In this document: piece by piece, positions 13,701 to 28,700 of the stretch
Layout of the letters: the number at the start of each line of letters is the position of its first letter
Numbering within the stretch: position 1 is the stretch's first letter
Source of the DNA: Heterohyrax brucei
Taxonomy: Eukaryota; Chordata; Mammalia; Hyracoidea; Procaviidae
Length of the DNA: 64,000 nt
NCBI GenBank assembly: GCA_028571685.1
Contig: CM053146.1
Span: 24,339,431-24,403,430, forward strand
Reading direction: 5' to 3'
Position numbers and translations under genes: made by a program
Notes under the pieces: model-generated
What the model saw: the letters and a program-made list of their open reading frames with translations, nothing else
What the model was told of the DNA's origin: nothing
Databases searched by the model: none

Positions 13701-16700
13701 CTGCAGCAGGCCTTGTCAGTCAAACAAGATGCGTGTGTCTCAGTGACAATGACAGGCTGCTCAGAAAGGAGGGACCTTCTTCCTCTTGGCCATGTTGGAT
13801 AAGCTACCTCTTTCCGTCTGCACCAACTTCTGGTAGAGGGAAGATAGAGGGAGGAAAAGAAAGAAAGTGTTCTTCTCATAAGCTTCCCTTCTTGGAAGTG
13901 ACTGTTCCATAACGTTTGTGAGTATGTGCAGTGGGGTATAAGCCTTTTTCTCTGCACACATTGAACTTGATGGATCTAATGATCTTCAGGAATGAGGTGT
14001 AACTGTTTTTCTAATCTTGGTCCTGCTTTGTAAAGCTCCTTTTCAGGCACTAAACACTAATTCTTAGTGTGTTCAGAGGGGATCATTTTGGAGGCTATTT
14101 TGATATTACAATCTGCAGGAGTGAGGTATAACTGTTCTCAGGAGCTTTAACCTTGGCCCTACCTTGTGAAGCTATTTTTCAGGCTCTGATTCTTAGTATG
14201 TTCACAGGAGATTATTCTTTGGGGGCTGTTTAGTTTTGTTTTGCCCCTACTGAGGCTGAGGGGATGAAATCTATGAAGAGAAAGACAGCTAAGACAATAG
14301 TAACTGTCACCCAGGCCCCAGTTAGATTGGTTTGAAGGGTGTCTGTCTCCTAGGTGGTTGTTTATTGACCTCAAGTTGATTTCAAGTCATAACAACTCTA
14401 TATATGCAGGGTCAGACTGCTCCATGGGGTTTTCAAGGCTGTGACCTTGAAGCAATCACTAGGCCTGTCTCCTGAGGCACCTTTGGGTAGGTTCAGACTG
14501 CCACCTTTTTGGCTGATAGCTAAGACTTAGATGTTTGCATCACCCAGGGACTCCTATCTCCTGGGTAGGGTTACTTAACTTTAGAAAGATAGAGATGGAC
14601 CAAACTGGTTTTTACAAAGAACAGTTTTAGTAGACCCCAAACTTGTTGACTTTCTCACTATAAGAGATCTCTCTAGATAAATGCGAGGATAGACTTCAGA
14701 ACATTTAAATGCTAAGGTAAGATTGAGTGTGACTCTGCCTGTGCCCCCAGTAGGGCATAGGTTTCAGGAGCCTAGACCAAAGCTTCAAACCCTGCTAGGC
14801 TGTGTAGGGTATAGGAGTTCAAGGTCATCTGTAGTTGCCCAACCATAAGAACCCACAGGGCTTTTTAGTAAGACCTCATGGACACTTGTCCACAGAGGCC
14901 TTCATTTGTTAGAATATCATCCTGCATTTGTAAACAAGGCCACAACTAGCTGCTGTAACTGGCTGAGGTTTAAAAAGGGGTCTGGAGTAGGGATATAACC
15001 TAAACTGGGGTCTCTGTGAATGGGAATCAACTGGACAACAATGAGTTTGGTTTGTTTTTTTTTTGGTCCACATAGCTAACCCAGAAGCCCTTGATTCTCC
15101 ACATGGCACCTTGAGGCCATTCCTCGCTGTTGTTCCTCAAGGTTCTGAGTCTATGTACCGTAGGTTTACTGTTTAGCAGACCTGCTAAATAACATGTCTG
15201 CACTTGCCACTTGAATCTAATCCAGTCAAGACACAAGAAACAGGAGTCAGACAGATAGAGACTGTACACCAACTGATTAGGGACTGAAGCTTAAATCTGC
15301 AGTGAAACAGACTTGCATGTAAATTCCTCCCCCACTCCCAGCATAAAAGTAGCCCACCTGGTCCCAGGTTGAGCGCCTCCCCGCTAGGGGAGAGTACCTG
15401 CCTCTTGACATAGCGGTATGCTCTGGGGCTACAGTGAACCAGGTTCCCCTCCTCCCAGATGCAGCCATTTACAGGAGAACTGAGGTAAGGTGATGAAAGA
15501 AGTTAGACTGTTCTTCTTGAGACGTGAAAAATTTCTCCTCTCTGAGGAAATAAGTTGTAAGTTCCCCAAAATATAGGATTAATTTTAGACTATCAAAAAA
15601 TAAAATTAATAGCTACAAATTATTATTATTGTGATTAGGTGGGAGTTTATAGTCCAAGTTAGTTTTCCATATAAAACCCCAAATACCCACCTCTCTGCAG
15701 CACTATGTGCTCTCCTCACCCTGTGACAGTGCACACTTCTTTTTCACTCTCCCAGTATGCACTCAGCCAACACTTGTCCCCTCCTCTCTACCTCCATCTT
15801 CTCCTCTCTAAAAAGAAACAAGTAGAACAGCCTCATATATTTACTAAACCATAGAGTACACATATCACATGCATCATTCTGTGTCCCCAAATCCAGTCCA
15901 TTTGTCTGAAGTGTTGGCTTCAGTACCGGTTTCATGTCTGGGGTAGCGGCAAGTCTAGGGGCCACGGTACCCTCAGTGTACTCTCCCAGTTACTGGACCA
16001 TCAGTTCTGGCCTGAAGGCTATAAATTATTGTAAAAACATTTAGTAACACAATGTGACTGTATGGTGTGTGTACTTTATGGTTCTATCGATTTATAGGAG
16101 GCTGTCCTACTAGTCTCTTTCTAGATAGAAGAGAAGAGGGTAGAGAGGAGGGGGCAAGAACCTGTTAACAGGATACCACAAATATAAAACAAGGAGGAGT
16201 GTGCTGTTATGGGGCAAGGAGAGCAGAGGAGCTGCAGATAGGCGGGCATGCAGAATTGATTTGGATTGTATACTTCTCACTTCATCGCAATTAAAAAAGA
16301 ACATTTTGTACCCGTTTTCAAAACATTTTGGGCTGCGCCCCTGTGTCTCATAGAGGAGGATTGTGTGTGTTTCAATATGGCCATGTTGCAACCTGTGTGA
16401 ACCTCTAGTCTTGGTGGCTGTAAATGAATGGCAGTTATTTGTTTGCTTGTCTCTTCTGTACTGTGAACTCCAGGGGTTAAGAGTTTGTAACTTAACTATC
16501 TTAATATTCTGGTCACTTACCGCAGAGTTTGGTAATTATTTGCTACATGGATAATATTTACAATGCTTTTTTTGTTTGTTTTAAATGGAAGTTTCAGAAA
16601 AAGTAGGTCAGTAAAATGAAATGTAAATAAATTCAAGGCACTGATAACTTTTTGTTTTGCCATGTAAGGCTTAAAAAATAGTAACTAGTAGCTCTAATGT

Positions 16701-19700
16701 CACTATTATTGCATAAGGAAACAATATTTTAATGTAAAAAAATGTAGGAAGAACACAGTATTAGAATAAAAGATGTAGTCAGTTTTGTGATGTTATTCCT
16801 ACACATGTCTGGAATGTGTTTATCTTTCTCGTTTTATCATCAGTCAGGAGAAACCTAGTCTTAGTCTGACACTGAGAAGCCCTGGACTCTTCTGGGAGGT
16901 TGCCCAGACTTTAAAGGTGTCTTCAGGGCCATTTAGTGTGTTCTCACTCTTTGCGTGTTATTATTTCTAAACAGAGCTCTCTCAGAAAAAATTGTCTCAG
17001 TCCTGCCAAGGATGAAGTGCCCACACCAACTGGAGCCCCACCAGATCCAGGGCATGGACTTTATTCACATATTTCCTGTTGTTCAGGTGAGAGCCTCTCT
17101 TTATGGTGTCTTTTCCTCAGAATATTGAAATTCCTGTCATGGATCTGGCTCCAAGGCTGTCTGGCCAGAATCCTATATCCGTTAGGTGTGTATGGATTTG
17201 GTGGCAGCAGAACATGATGGCATTTCCTGATGTCATCCTCAAAAGGTTACAGACCTCCATGTACCCTAGTTTTACACAGTAACCTATAGAGATCTTGGCA
17301 AGTCCCCCTCAGCAGCTTTTCATTGCCTTTTTGGTGAAGATAGAACTCCATAGCCCTGCATCCTCTGGTCCCTTCTGATCTGTCCATTTCATTTGTGCTT
17401 TTTTTTTTTTCTTCTTTATTTGCTTGTTCTTCTGACCTTATTTCAGATTTCCATGTACGTACTGTGTTCCCTCTTGTCACAGGGCCTTTGCATATCCTAG
17501 TGACTTAGGCTAAAATTGTTTTCCCTCTCCTTAACTTTTTTAAATTTGTGTTCAGCCTTTTGTTCAGCTCCACTTAAACCTTCTCAAGGAAGCTTTTCTC
17601 AATCTCCTAATCTAGAATAGGTTCTTTTGCTATTTCCAGTAATAAGGATGCATTCCTTTCCTTCATAAGAATTCTCTTACTGCAGTTTGTAACCATTTAT
17701 TTTTGCTTGTGTGATTAGTCATCCTGTCTCTCCCATCAGACTGTAAGCTTCAGAAAGTCAGATTCTGTGGCTGTCTTATTCACTGTGTGTTTCTAGCACC
17801 TAGCAGATCATTTGGTACTTTGTAGCTACTCAGTACTCTTTGAAGATTAAATACCTAATGGGAGAGTTGTATCCACCTGAGCTGTTTCCCAGGGCTTTGT
17901 GATTAAGTAGCTCATGTGCTAAACCAAAAAAATAAAAAAATTAAACCTGTTGCTTCTAGTCAGTTCTGCCTCCTAGTAATCCAATAGGACAGAATAAAAC
18001 TGCCCCATAGAGTTTCCAGAGAGCAGCTGGTGGATTCAAACTGCTGACCTGTTAGTTAGGAACCAAGCTCTTAACCACTCTGCCACCAACACTCTGGCTA
18101 TTGCTCTACAGGGCCTTCTAGTCTGTGCAGTTGTTGTATATGAGCTTTCGCCCCAGGCACCCTAAAAGAGGAGGAACAAAGGGACTCACTGTGTTGCCTT
18201 TGTGTGGACAATACTTTGCGTGATTGTTTTATCTGATCTTAAAAGAGTTCTTTGAATTATCTCTGGAAATTTCAGGAGGTGAGACTCAGAGACAGTGTCA
18301 ATAATTTAAGGGTAAAGAAGCTACCCTAATTTAGTGGAGAAGCTCCATCTGAATTCTAGTCTCCAAGCAAATGCTTTTCCCACCTACCATCTGGGCATCC
18401 AGTGAGAAGGAAGATGAAGAACTCTTGCTAGAAAAGTCTTCCACTTGTGTGTTAAGAGTATGTAGTCTCGGGCTTAAGAGTATGGATGCTGCAGACTTCC
18501 TGGGTTTATGTCTCAACTTTGTCATTTTCAAGCTATGTAACCTTGAGCAAGTTATGTAATTTTAGGAGGAGCAGAAAGAAACAAAATCAGCATCAGCGCA
18601 AAGCTGACTTCTATGAGGTATAGAGGATGTAGCTCCACTGTTCAACCTTTTACAAAGTCTGACAGTAGTCGTCCCTCCCGTAGCACTCTACCACTCTGCT
18701 AAGTTTGTTCGTTGGTTATGTCTACACAGAACTCATAGACAATACTCATGATCATGACATTTTGTCAAGGAGGTAATAGGTACAGTTTGGGATTAGAATT
18801 AGTGGTCTACAACTCAGGATCAGGAACCATGTAGGGAAGGTTGGGAAGGCTCGCCTAAAGTGGAGAGTACATCCTTCTTCAGTGCAGGCTAGCTTCTGAG
18901 TTCCTCACTGCCATGCCAGCAAGCAGGGCTTTCTGCTGTGCGTACATCCTTTCAGCTGTCCAGATCTCCTGTCAGCCCCCTCAGAACAGGCTTCTCTTGG
19001 CCCTAATCTCTACCTTGCCTGGCCAAGTGTTAAAGCTTTTTAGCTCCATCAGTAAGTTCCTGGAGGCAGCCTACTCTAGTAGTAAGCCTTTGCCCCGAAG
19101 CATGTGGCTCTGTAGCTTAGTGGGTCAGCAAGACTTACTCCACCAAAAGTCCCTGGAGCCCGCTCACTCTGACAGCAAGCCTCCTGCCTGAAGATTCTCT
19201 GCTTTCCCACTCCATGGGCTGGGAAGCCTGCTGTGCAGTCTTTGTTCTACTGATACCGTTTCTTTGTGGCTGCTTCTCACCTCAGGTATTACAGCTCTCT
19301 CAGTCTCCTGCATCTAGGAAGTTCTCAGTGCACAGACCCTGGGTCCAGAGGACTCTGTTCCCGGCTCCTTTTCTTGATAGTAGTGAGATCTACTCTTCCA
19401 GCCCCTGGGATTGGCTTGTTTTAAACCTAGTGTGATGGCAAAATTGATCAGTCCCCTCATTAGGGTTCCACACCATGTGGATAGAAGGACCATATTAAGT
19501 AATTCACTGCATTGCACCTTCAAATTGAATATATCTAGTGTTATGCAAAGTTTGTCGCTTGCCAACTGTTTTTCTGGCAGCCAGTGAAAGCAGCAGTGGA
19601 CTAGCAATTGGGAACTATTGAGCTAGTTGTGTTGCCTGACTCTAAGAGACCCGTTTTAATGGTCACACTATTTAGCAAAGCTGTAGTGACACTTTCTGTT

Positions 19701-22700
19701 AGCTTAGAAAAAAAGTAGATCTATCTCTGGCCACTGACAATTCTAGGTTGCATTTATTTGCTCCCATCCCAGGTATGTGAATCCAGTAAAATAGGCATTT
19801 TTCTCAAGTGCCGAGGTGACCTGTGGCATAGTTGGCTGTCCAAGGAGTGAGTTCCATTTGCAGCCTTTCGCGCTGAGATCTCTGATGCTTGCCCACTACA
19901 GAGTAATCGATTATCAGTTTTCTAAGTGAATTTTATGACATAGTGACATAGCAGGTATTACCTTTCTTGTCTGATCACACTCTTCAGGATCCACCCAAGA
20001 AGTAACTCAGAATAGATTTGGAATTAATTTAGTAGAGGAAGAGAGTGGATGTGATACGGTGATCTGGAAAGGAAATGGGTGAAAGGCCAGAAACTGTATC
20101 CAAAGGAAAGCTAAGCTAGATTGAGTTGAGCAGTGAGTCAGCCTGCTAAGTTATCTTGGCACAGTGCTGGGATGGAAGTGTGGTCAAGGAGCTGGAAGAG
20201 TTCTAAATGCTCTCTTACCTGCCTGTCTTTTGGATTTTAGCTACTATCTGAGTTCATTGTTGGGTGGTGGACTGTGATAAAGTGGTAAACAGAAGGGAGA
20301 TGGAGTAACAGCAGCCACAGCTACCCTGGGCACCTGCTTCCTCAACATCATTTCTGTGGCTCTTCCTGTCCTGCAGGAGTACCATGCCCATGCCATCTTC
20401 TCCTTTCAAGTGTGGCTTTGCTCTCAGTGCAGTACAGCTACTGTCTACAAGCTTTCTCTGAGATCAGCAGCTCTCTGGAGAGGGAATGGGAGCCCTGACA
20501 CATGGCACCCACCTCTGCTCACTCATTTCCTCCAGCGGGAGGTCACTGTCTGTTTGATCACAGCAGTGGAAGCAGCAGAGCTTGGAGCCTCGCTGATGAG
20601 TGTCGGAAGTTCTGGTAGCATCGTGGTTAAGAGCTGTGCTAGTAACCAAGAAGTCTGCAGTTTTAATCCTTTGGGTGCTTCTTAGAAACTCTTTCGGGCA
20701 GTTCTACTCTGTGCTGGCAGGTCGGCTGTGAGTTGGAGTTGGCTCATTGGCAACTGAGTTTTGTTTTTTTGATTTTAGATGAGTCTCCTATGCCTTTGGA
20801 AGGTGCGGTTTTCCTGACTGTTTTCTTTTAAAACCCAGGAGGACTTAATTCTGTGTCCCAGCAGGGATAGTCATTTCTAGAACCTTATGTAATTCCATGA
20901 TCTTCTCCCTTCAGTTCACCTGAAATCTCTAAGTTACCTAGAAGTTCACTTATAAGTTCCTGTGGCTGAGACCAGAGATTTCCAGCAGGTCATGGAACCA
21001 GATCACAGATTGTAAGGCAGTAAGTGCACGGAAAGATGCCCTTGGCCAAGAGGGCAGATGTCAGGCCATTTGTTCCCATTGTTCCGTCAGTCTCCTGGGG
21101 AAATGGATGGTTCCTTGTTTTCAGTTGTGCCACTACAGGGAGTGCTCTGCGGTCTGAAGTAGTGTTCTCTTCATGAGCAACCAGCCAAGTGCCAAGTGCC
21201 GTCGAGTCGGATCCGAACTTGGTTAATTTACTAGATAGAAATGAGAAGAAGGTGAGAGAATAAGGGAACATGTTGAATCCCCTTTGAAAGTTTATTGTAA
21301 ATATTGCCACTTTTCATTGGGTATCTAATGTACTAGAGTACTGTATATATTCTGATAATAATGTTCACATAGCCTTGGTGGCAAAGTAGTTGATAACTCA
21401 GCTACTAACACCAAAAGGTCAGCAGTTTGAATCCACCAGTCACTCTTTGGAAACCTTGTATGTTATTTCTACTCTGTCATATCAGTGACATTGGTAGTGT
21501 TCAATATATGAACATTCTGCTTTGCTTAATTCTCATAGTAGTCTTGGAAATTAGGTACTACAATTATTTTCATTTCATAGACCAGGAAACTGAGGCTTAG
21601 TTGTTAAGATCACACAGCTGATTCAGAGCTCTAATTTAGATACAGTACAATGATATCAAAACTTTGTTTTCATCACTGTAATAATCAGATCTTTCAGTCT
21701 CTACTAACTTTAATAATCAGATTTCTAAGGGTAAATCATTGTAGGAGATAAGGTCAAAATAATATAGCAAGCTGTCACATTTTCTGCCAGAACCAAAAAA
21801 AAACCAAACCCACTGCTGGCACATTGATCCTGACTCATAGTGATGTTATGGAACAGAAACTGCACAGTTTCCAAGGAGCACCTGGCAGGTGTGAACTGCC
21901 GACCTTTTGGTTAGCAGCTGTAGCACTTAACCAGTACACCACCAGGGTTTCCATCGTCTTCCTGGGTGACTAGGGTTAAAAATTCAACAAATTTTTTCGA
22001 TGCAAACTAGCAAGTGAAAAATAATTGTTATGCTTAAAGGAGAGCTAGATTTATTAAATAGAGAAAACAAAGCATAAACCTTAAGGAGAAAGATTGATAC
22101 ACAGTATCACATGAAAATTAAAGGTATAAAAGGATAGAGTTTGTTTTTAAAAAGTCAGGACAAGCCACTGACTGAAAGAAGGGAATGTAATTAATAGAGG
22201 ATAAATATTCAGAATACGTAGAGAATGCCTCCCAAGTTTGTTTTTTTAAAAAAGCAAATAATCCAATAGAAAAAGGATAGCCCTTTTTCATCCAAACTTT
22301 TAAAAATGAATAAGAGAAAAGGTGTTCAGTCTCATTGGTAGTAAGAGAAATGCAGATTTAAACCACAGTGAGATACCAGGTCTTTTGCCTGTGTTTACCA
22401 TGGAGCATCTCTGCCACCTGTGCACCGTGACGGATATACAAGAATGTTGCTAGCCTTGTTTGTAATATCAGAAAACTGGAAACTCTGCCAGTGTTCATTA
22501 TCAGGAAAACAGATAGTTGTGTGAGTTGATCTCATAGAATATTATTTAAAAGAGGAAATGAACGACAGCAGTGCACACCAACATACATAACCTAAAAATA
22601 AAAGCATCATATGGGTAGGAAAAAAAAGGTGCAGAATAGTACCATATGATATAGTTTATGCAACATTTTAAAAATATGCAAAATAAGACAATATACTGTT

Positions 22701-25700
22701 AGTGGCACCTCTCACAGGTAACCAAAGTGTATAGACAGGTACTCTTGGGAGGAGGAAGAAAATGTGATCTGGGTTGGATACCCAGGGGCTTTCACCTATA
22801 TTCAAAATGTCTCATTTACTGGTAGGCCACTAGATGTTGTATTTTTACATGTGTCTTTTTAAATGTCTGAAATTGTTTATGTTAAAATACTTGTCTGATC
22901 CCTGAGCTAATGCTAAGTCAGAAGTGCTTTCTAGATGTTCTTCAGAGACAAGGGGAGTGAATACAGAGCCAGTCAGAAGATGCAGAGGCTGTTGTTGCAC
23001 TTTGCAGTCTTTCACCCTTATTGCATCTGAGTCTTCTGCAAGTGATATGTGTGTGTGTTTGTGCATGTGCATGTGTTTAATTAACTGTTTTAAAGTTAGC
23101 TTTAAATAGGTGTGAGCTTTAGACAGGGAGAAATGAGAAGCAGCTCCTCTGTGTATCAGTCCAGTAAAGCTAGGTTAACATTTAATAAAACCCATGTTAG
23201 TCTTCTGGTGTGCAAGAGCGTCAAAGTTAGGACTACCCGTCCTGAGACTTGCTACCTGTGTATCAGTGAGCGATACATAGTCTCTGAGCTTCAAATTCTG
23301 TAAGTCATGACCAGCACTAGAATGTATGGAGGCTTCAGAAAGAGAATGTGTGGAGGCTACCTTGATGCCTGCAACTATGTCCTCAGTACACACGCTTCTC
23401 AAATCTGACTATTTTGGGGATACCCTCCCAATCCATCAAGCATAGGGTTATACCAGTTACCTTATCTAAGGTCTGTGCAAGGAACACACAAAAAAGAGAT
23501 TTGCATTAAGATGTGTCTCTGAGGCCTGTTGGTTATAGGGAGTAGTTATGTTTGTGCTGTGCTTCAGGTGTGTACAAAGTGCTGTGGTACTTGGTGATTC
23601 TGTTTGTTTCCACAGTAACTCCTTGCAGGGAAAGGAAGTGATGTCCTTGCCTCCACCTTACCAAGAGGGAAACTAAGGCCAGAGGACATGAACTGAGAGT
23701 TTAAAGCTCCTGCACAGCTTCTCAGGACCAAGGCCTAGCCAGTTTCTTTCCCCGTACCACAATGTATTTGTAATTCTTTGCCACCTGGTCAGTCGAGCAC
23801 AGTGCTTTGGGTTCACAGTTTGTATCATCACTGAGTTGGCCTTCACTTCAGTGGAATTTCATTCACCTTGTATTTTCCAACTTTCCTCCTAGTGGCTGGT
23901 GAAACGAGCCATAGAAACAAAAGAAGAGATGGGTGACTACATCCGCTCCTACTCTGTATCCCAGTTTCAGAAAACCTACAGTCTCCCAGAGGTCAGTATT
24001 TTGTTTTCTTTTCTTCTTCATCTGAGAACGTAGAGCACACTTTGGGGCTCCCCTGGAAGGAGCAGCATAAGCTCAGGTTCCAGAAGGGTGCTCCTCCCCA
24101 GCTCCCCTCGTGACACTCTGTGGCTCAAAATTTCTGCCCCTACTGGGCCTAACACAAGCAGTAAAACTGGGCCACCTTATTCAAACTGCCTCTTTAAGTA
24201 GGCAGTGACTTTAAAACCCTGTAAATGTGTGTTTTTTTGTCTTTTAGTTTTCAAAGTAGTATTTTTTCTACTTGTATTAATAGAAGGGAAAATAAAAGTC
24301 TTTTCTATCGTGAAAATAAATACTAACTGCAAAGAATGTAGAAAATACAAAGGCATACCAAGAAAAGAAGAAAAATCACCCATAATCTCGTCACATAACC
24401 AAGCACTATTAAAAGTTTTAGTGTAGTTCCATCATATTTTTCTAGTGTTTTCCTGTGGTTGCGGTCACACTTTTTGTCTTCTTTCTTTACTCAGTCTTTT
24501 AAAATTATGATTCGTTTTCAATGCCTGTATAAAGTGTTCTGTTTACATCATTTGGATAATATTTTCCTCATCATTAGATTTATGTCATATTCTACCACTT
24601 CTTGTGCTTTCTCTGTTTCTCAGAGATTATTTTTTCTGGTTCAGTATTTTGGTGGTGAGGAGATGGCCCTTATCCTCTCTGATTCCCAGGTTTTAAAGGA
24701 GCTGATAGTAGGAGATGCCCTCTGAAACTGGGGGATGGGGGTGGTACTTTCCAGATGTGTGCTTTCAATGAGCAGGGATTGAAGGCTAAAAGAGTCTTGT
24801 AATTTATTCTGTTAAAAAGCATAGCCATTCAAGTGAGTGGAAATACCTTGTAACTATAGTCTTGGTGGTTCAGGTCTTGGTACTACTATTTCCTAAATGT
24901 GAAACACAGGTTTCTGCTCTCCCTTTGCTCATGTTTGTTCCACCTTGAGTGTTCTCTGCCTATCTTACCACACATGCTGATCATGCATATGCCATCTCAG
25001 GATTTTCTACAAAGCAAAGGCTGTGGCTCTCAGTGTCACTCTACTGCTCAGTGTGGGGTTTTTGAAGGTATTGCTAAAGTTAGATTTGAGCTTATCCTCC
25101 TGAGAATTCTTGTTAGGCAGGATGGTAAAGTGTTATCCACCATGTGTCTGTCAGTTTATCATACTGTGGTAGCTTGCATGTTGCTGTGATTCTGGAAGCT
25201 TTGCCACTGGTATTTCCAATACCAATAGGCTCACTCCTGGTGGACACATTTTGGCAAAACTGACAGACTAGGAAGGACCTGGCAGTGTACTTCCAAAAAA
25301 AAAAAAATGGCCAGTGAAAACTGTGCCTGGAACACTCATATACTGCTGCAAGATAAACCCATCAAGTTAGAAGGCACACAAAACACAACTGTGGAAAAGC
25401 TGCCCCCTCAAAGTAGAGTCAACCTTAATGATGTGGGTAGAATCAAGCTTTTGGGACCTTCATTTGCTGTTGTGGCACAACTCATGCAAACATCTATTAA
25501 TATAATCTATTAATATAATAGATGCAAACATCTATTAATATTCAGAAAGCTGAATGTACAAACTTTGAATCTAGGAAAATTTCAAGTCATGAAAAATGAA
25601 GTGAAAGACATAAAGATCAATATTCTAGGCATTAGTGAGCTGAAATGAACTGGTATTGGCCATTTTGAATCAGATAACCGCAGGGTCTGTGATTTTAGGA

Positions 25701-28700
25701 ATGACAAATTGAAGAGGAATGGCATTACATTCGTTGTCAAAAAGAATATTTCAAAATCTGCCCTGAAATACAGTGCTGTTAGTGATAGTATAATATCTGT
25801 ATGCCTATAAGGAAGACCAGGTATATGATTGTTACTCAAGTTTACCCACCAGCCACTGAGGCCAAAGATGAATAAATTGAAGATTTTTACCAGCTGCAGT
25901 TCAAAATTGATCAAACATGTAATCAAGATGCATTGATAATTACCAGTAATTGGAATTCAAAAGTTGGAAACAAAGAAGGAGGATTATTAGTTGGAAAATA
26001 TGGCCTTCTTGATAGAAACAATGCTAGAGAGTACATGATAGGATTTTGCAAGACCAGCAACTTAATTGCATACACCTTTTGCTTTAATTACATATACCGA
26101 TATAAACAACAGCTGTACACATGGACCTAATCAGAGGAATACACAGAAATGAAATTGAATACATCTGTGGGAAGAGATAATGGAAAAGCTCAGTATCATC
26201 AGTCAGAACAAGACCAGCGGCTGACTGCAGAACAGACCATCGGTTGCTCATGTGCAAATTCAAGTTGTAGCTGAAGAAAATTCAAACAAGTCCACAAGAG
26301 TCAAAATACAACCTTGACTATATACCACCTTGGAGACCATTGCATGAATACACTGAATGTATTTAACACTAACGACCTAAGACAGATTGTGGAAGAACAT
26401 CATCCATTAAGAAAGCAAGGAGTCATTAAGAAGACTGGAAAGAAAGAAAAGAGCAAAACGGATGATACAGCAGACTCTGAAGCTTACTCTTAAGTGTAGA
26501 GTTGCTAAAGTAAAAGGGAGGTAGGGGAGGATGAAGTAAAAGAGCTGAACAGAAGATTTCAAAGGGTGGCTCAAGAAGACAAACTGTTACAATGAAATTT
26601 GCAAAGACCTAGAGTTAGAAAACCCAAAGGGAAGAACATACTTGGCATTTCTTAGGCTGAAAGAACTGAACCAGAATTCAAGCTTTTAGTTGCAGTATTG
26701 AAGAATTTTACAGGGAAAATACTAAATGACATGAGAAACATCAAAAGATGGAAAGAATACACAGTCACTGTACCCAAAACAATTGGTTACCTTTAGCTAT
26801 TTCAGGAGGTGAGGTATGATAGATCAAGAACTGATGATGCTGTAGGAAGAGGTCCAAGGTGCAAAACCAAGACTCTAGGAATTAATGGAACGCCAGTTTG
26901 TGCTATTTCTACAAACAGATGCAGTGCTGGAAGCATTCACTGGTCTGTGCCAAGAAATTTGGATGACAGCTGTCTGGCCAACCAACTGGAAGAAATTCCT
27001 AGTTATGTCTGTTGCAAAGAAAGGTGATCAACAGAATGCATAAGTTATCAAATAATATACTTCATATCACATACAAGTAAAACTTTGTTGAAGATAATTG
27101 AAAAATGATTGTAGCAGTGCATGAACAGGGAACTGTCAGAAATTTAAGCCAGATGCAGAAATGGATATGGAACAAGAGATAACATTGCTAATATCAAATG
27201 GACCCTGGCTGAAAGCAGAGAGTACCAGGAAGATGTTCACCTGTGTTTTATTGACTATGCAAAGGCATTTGATTGTGTGGACCATAACTAATTATAGATA
27301 ATGTTGGGCAGAATGGGAATTCCAGAACATTTAATTATGCTGTTGAGGAATCCATGCTTAGAACAAGAGATGGTTGTTCAGAGAGACCAAGGGAATACTG
27401 TGTGGTTTAAAGTTAAAAGAAGTTGTGCATCAGGGTTGTATCCTTTCACTGTACCTATTTGATCTGTATACTGAACAAATATTCTGAGAAGCTGGATTAT
27501 GTAAAGAAGAATGGGGGCAGCAGGATTGCAGGAGGACTCATTAACAACTAGCAATATACAGATGACACAATCCTGCTTGCTAAATGTGAGGAGTACTTGA
27601 AGCACTTTCTGATGAAGACCAAGCCTTCAGTATGGATTACACATCAACATAAAGAAACAGATATCCTCACAACTGGACCAGTAAACAACACTGTGATAAA
27701 GAAGAAAAGATTGATGTTGTCGAGGGTTTCATTTTACTTGAATCCACAATGAGTGCTTATGGAGCAGCAGTCAAGAAATCAGATGATACATTGCATTGGA
27801 CATATCTGCTGCAAAAGATCTCTTCAAAGTGTTAAAAAGTTGAGATGTCACTTGAAGGACTAAGGTGCACCTGACATAAGCCTGATGTTTTCAGTCACCT
27901 CATATGCATGCAAAAGCTAGACAGTGAATAAGGAAGACAGAAGAATTGATACTATGTAATTAGTGTGTTGGTGAGGAATATTGAATATACTGTGGACTGC
28001 CAGAAGATGAGCAAATCTGTCTTGGAAGAAACACAACCAGAATGCTCATTAGAAGCTAGGATGGCAGGACTTTGTCTCACATGTTTGGACATGTTACAAG
28101 AAAGACCTGTCCCTGGAGGGGACATCATGCTTGTAAAGTACATTGTTCTTGTCATCTGCTGTCCAGTCTGCGCTCCAACTCATAGCGACCCCATGCACAA
28201 CAGAATAAAACACTGCCTGGTCTTGCATCATGTCCACAATCATTTTTATGTTTTAAGCCCATCGTTGCAGCCATTGTGTCAATCCATCTTGTTGAGGATC
28301 TTCCTCTTTTTCAGTTACCCTCTACTTTAAGAAGCATCATGTCTTTCTCCAGGGATTGGTGTCCAAAGTGTGTAAGATGCAGTCTTGTCATCTTTGCTTC
28401 CAAGGAGCACTCTGGTACTTCTTCCAGAACAGATCTATTTGTTCCTCTGGCAGTCCCTGGTACATTGAATATTCTTCTCCAGCACTGTAATTCAAGGGCA
28501 TCAATTCTTCCTCTGTCTTCCTTATTCATTGTCCAGCTTTTGCGTCTATATGTTGCCGTTGAAAATACCATGGCTTGGGTCAGGCACACCTTAGTCTTCA
28601 AGGTTACTTCTTTACTTTTTAGTACTTTAAAGAGATGCAGCAGGTATTCCCAGTGCAAGGCATCTTTTGATTTCATGACTGCTGCTTCCATGGGTGTTGA

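Larger units (their letters stand above)
11704..16974 (+). other. CCDC93 intron 3
   Basis: A 5.3-kb phase-2 intron with three MIRs, a 124-bp tandem duplication, AfroSINE pieces and an inverted pair of L1 3' ends. Nothing recognised in 11905-12155, 12250-12650, 12840-13975, 14560-15000, 15070-15620 or 16310-16970. Confidence 0.8.
17087..23892 (+). other. CCDC93 intron 4
   Basis: A 6.8-kb phase-0 intron. It holds an L2, four AfroSINE copies, MIRs and a 0.75-kb old L1 3' region. The 2-kb stretch 18570-20605 has no repeat or exon that I recognise. 20780-21365 holds only a short RTE/SINE-tail-like string near 21188-21218. 22890-23560 holds a TG microsatellite. Confidence 0.8.
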
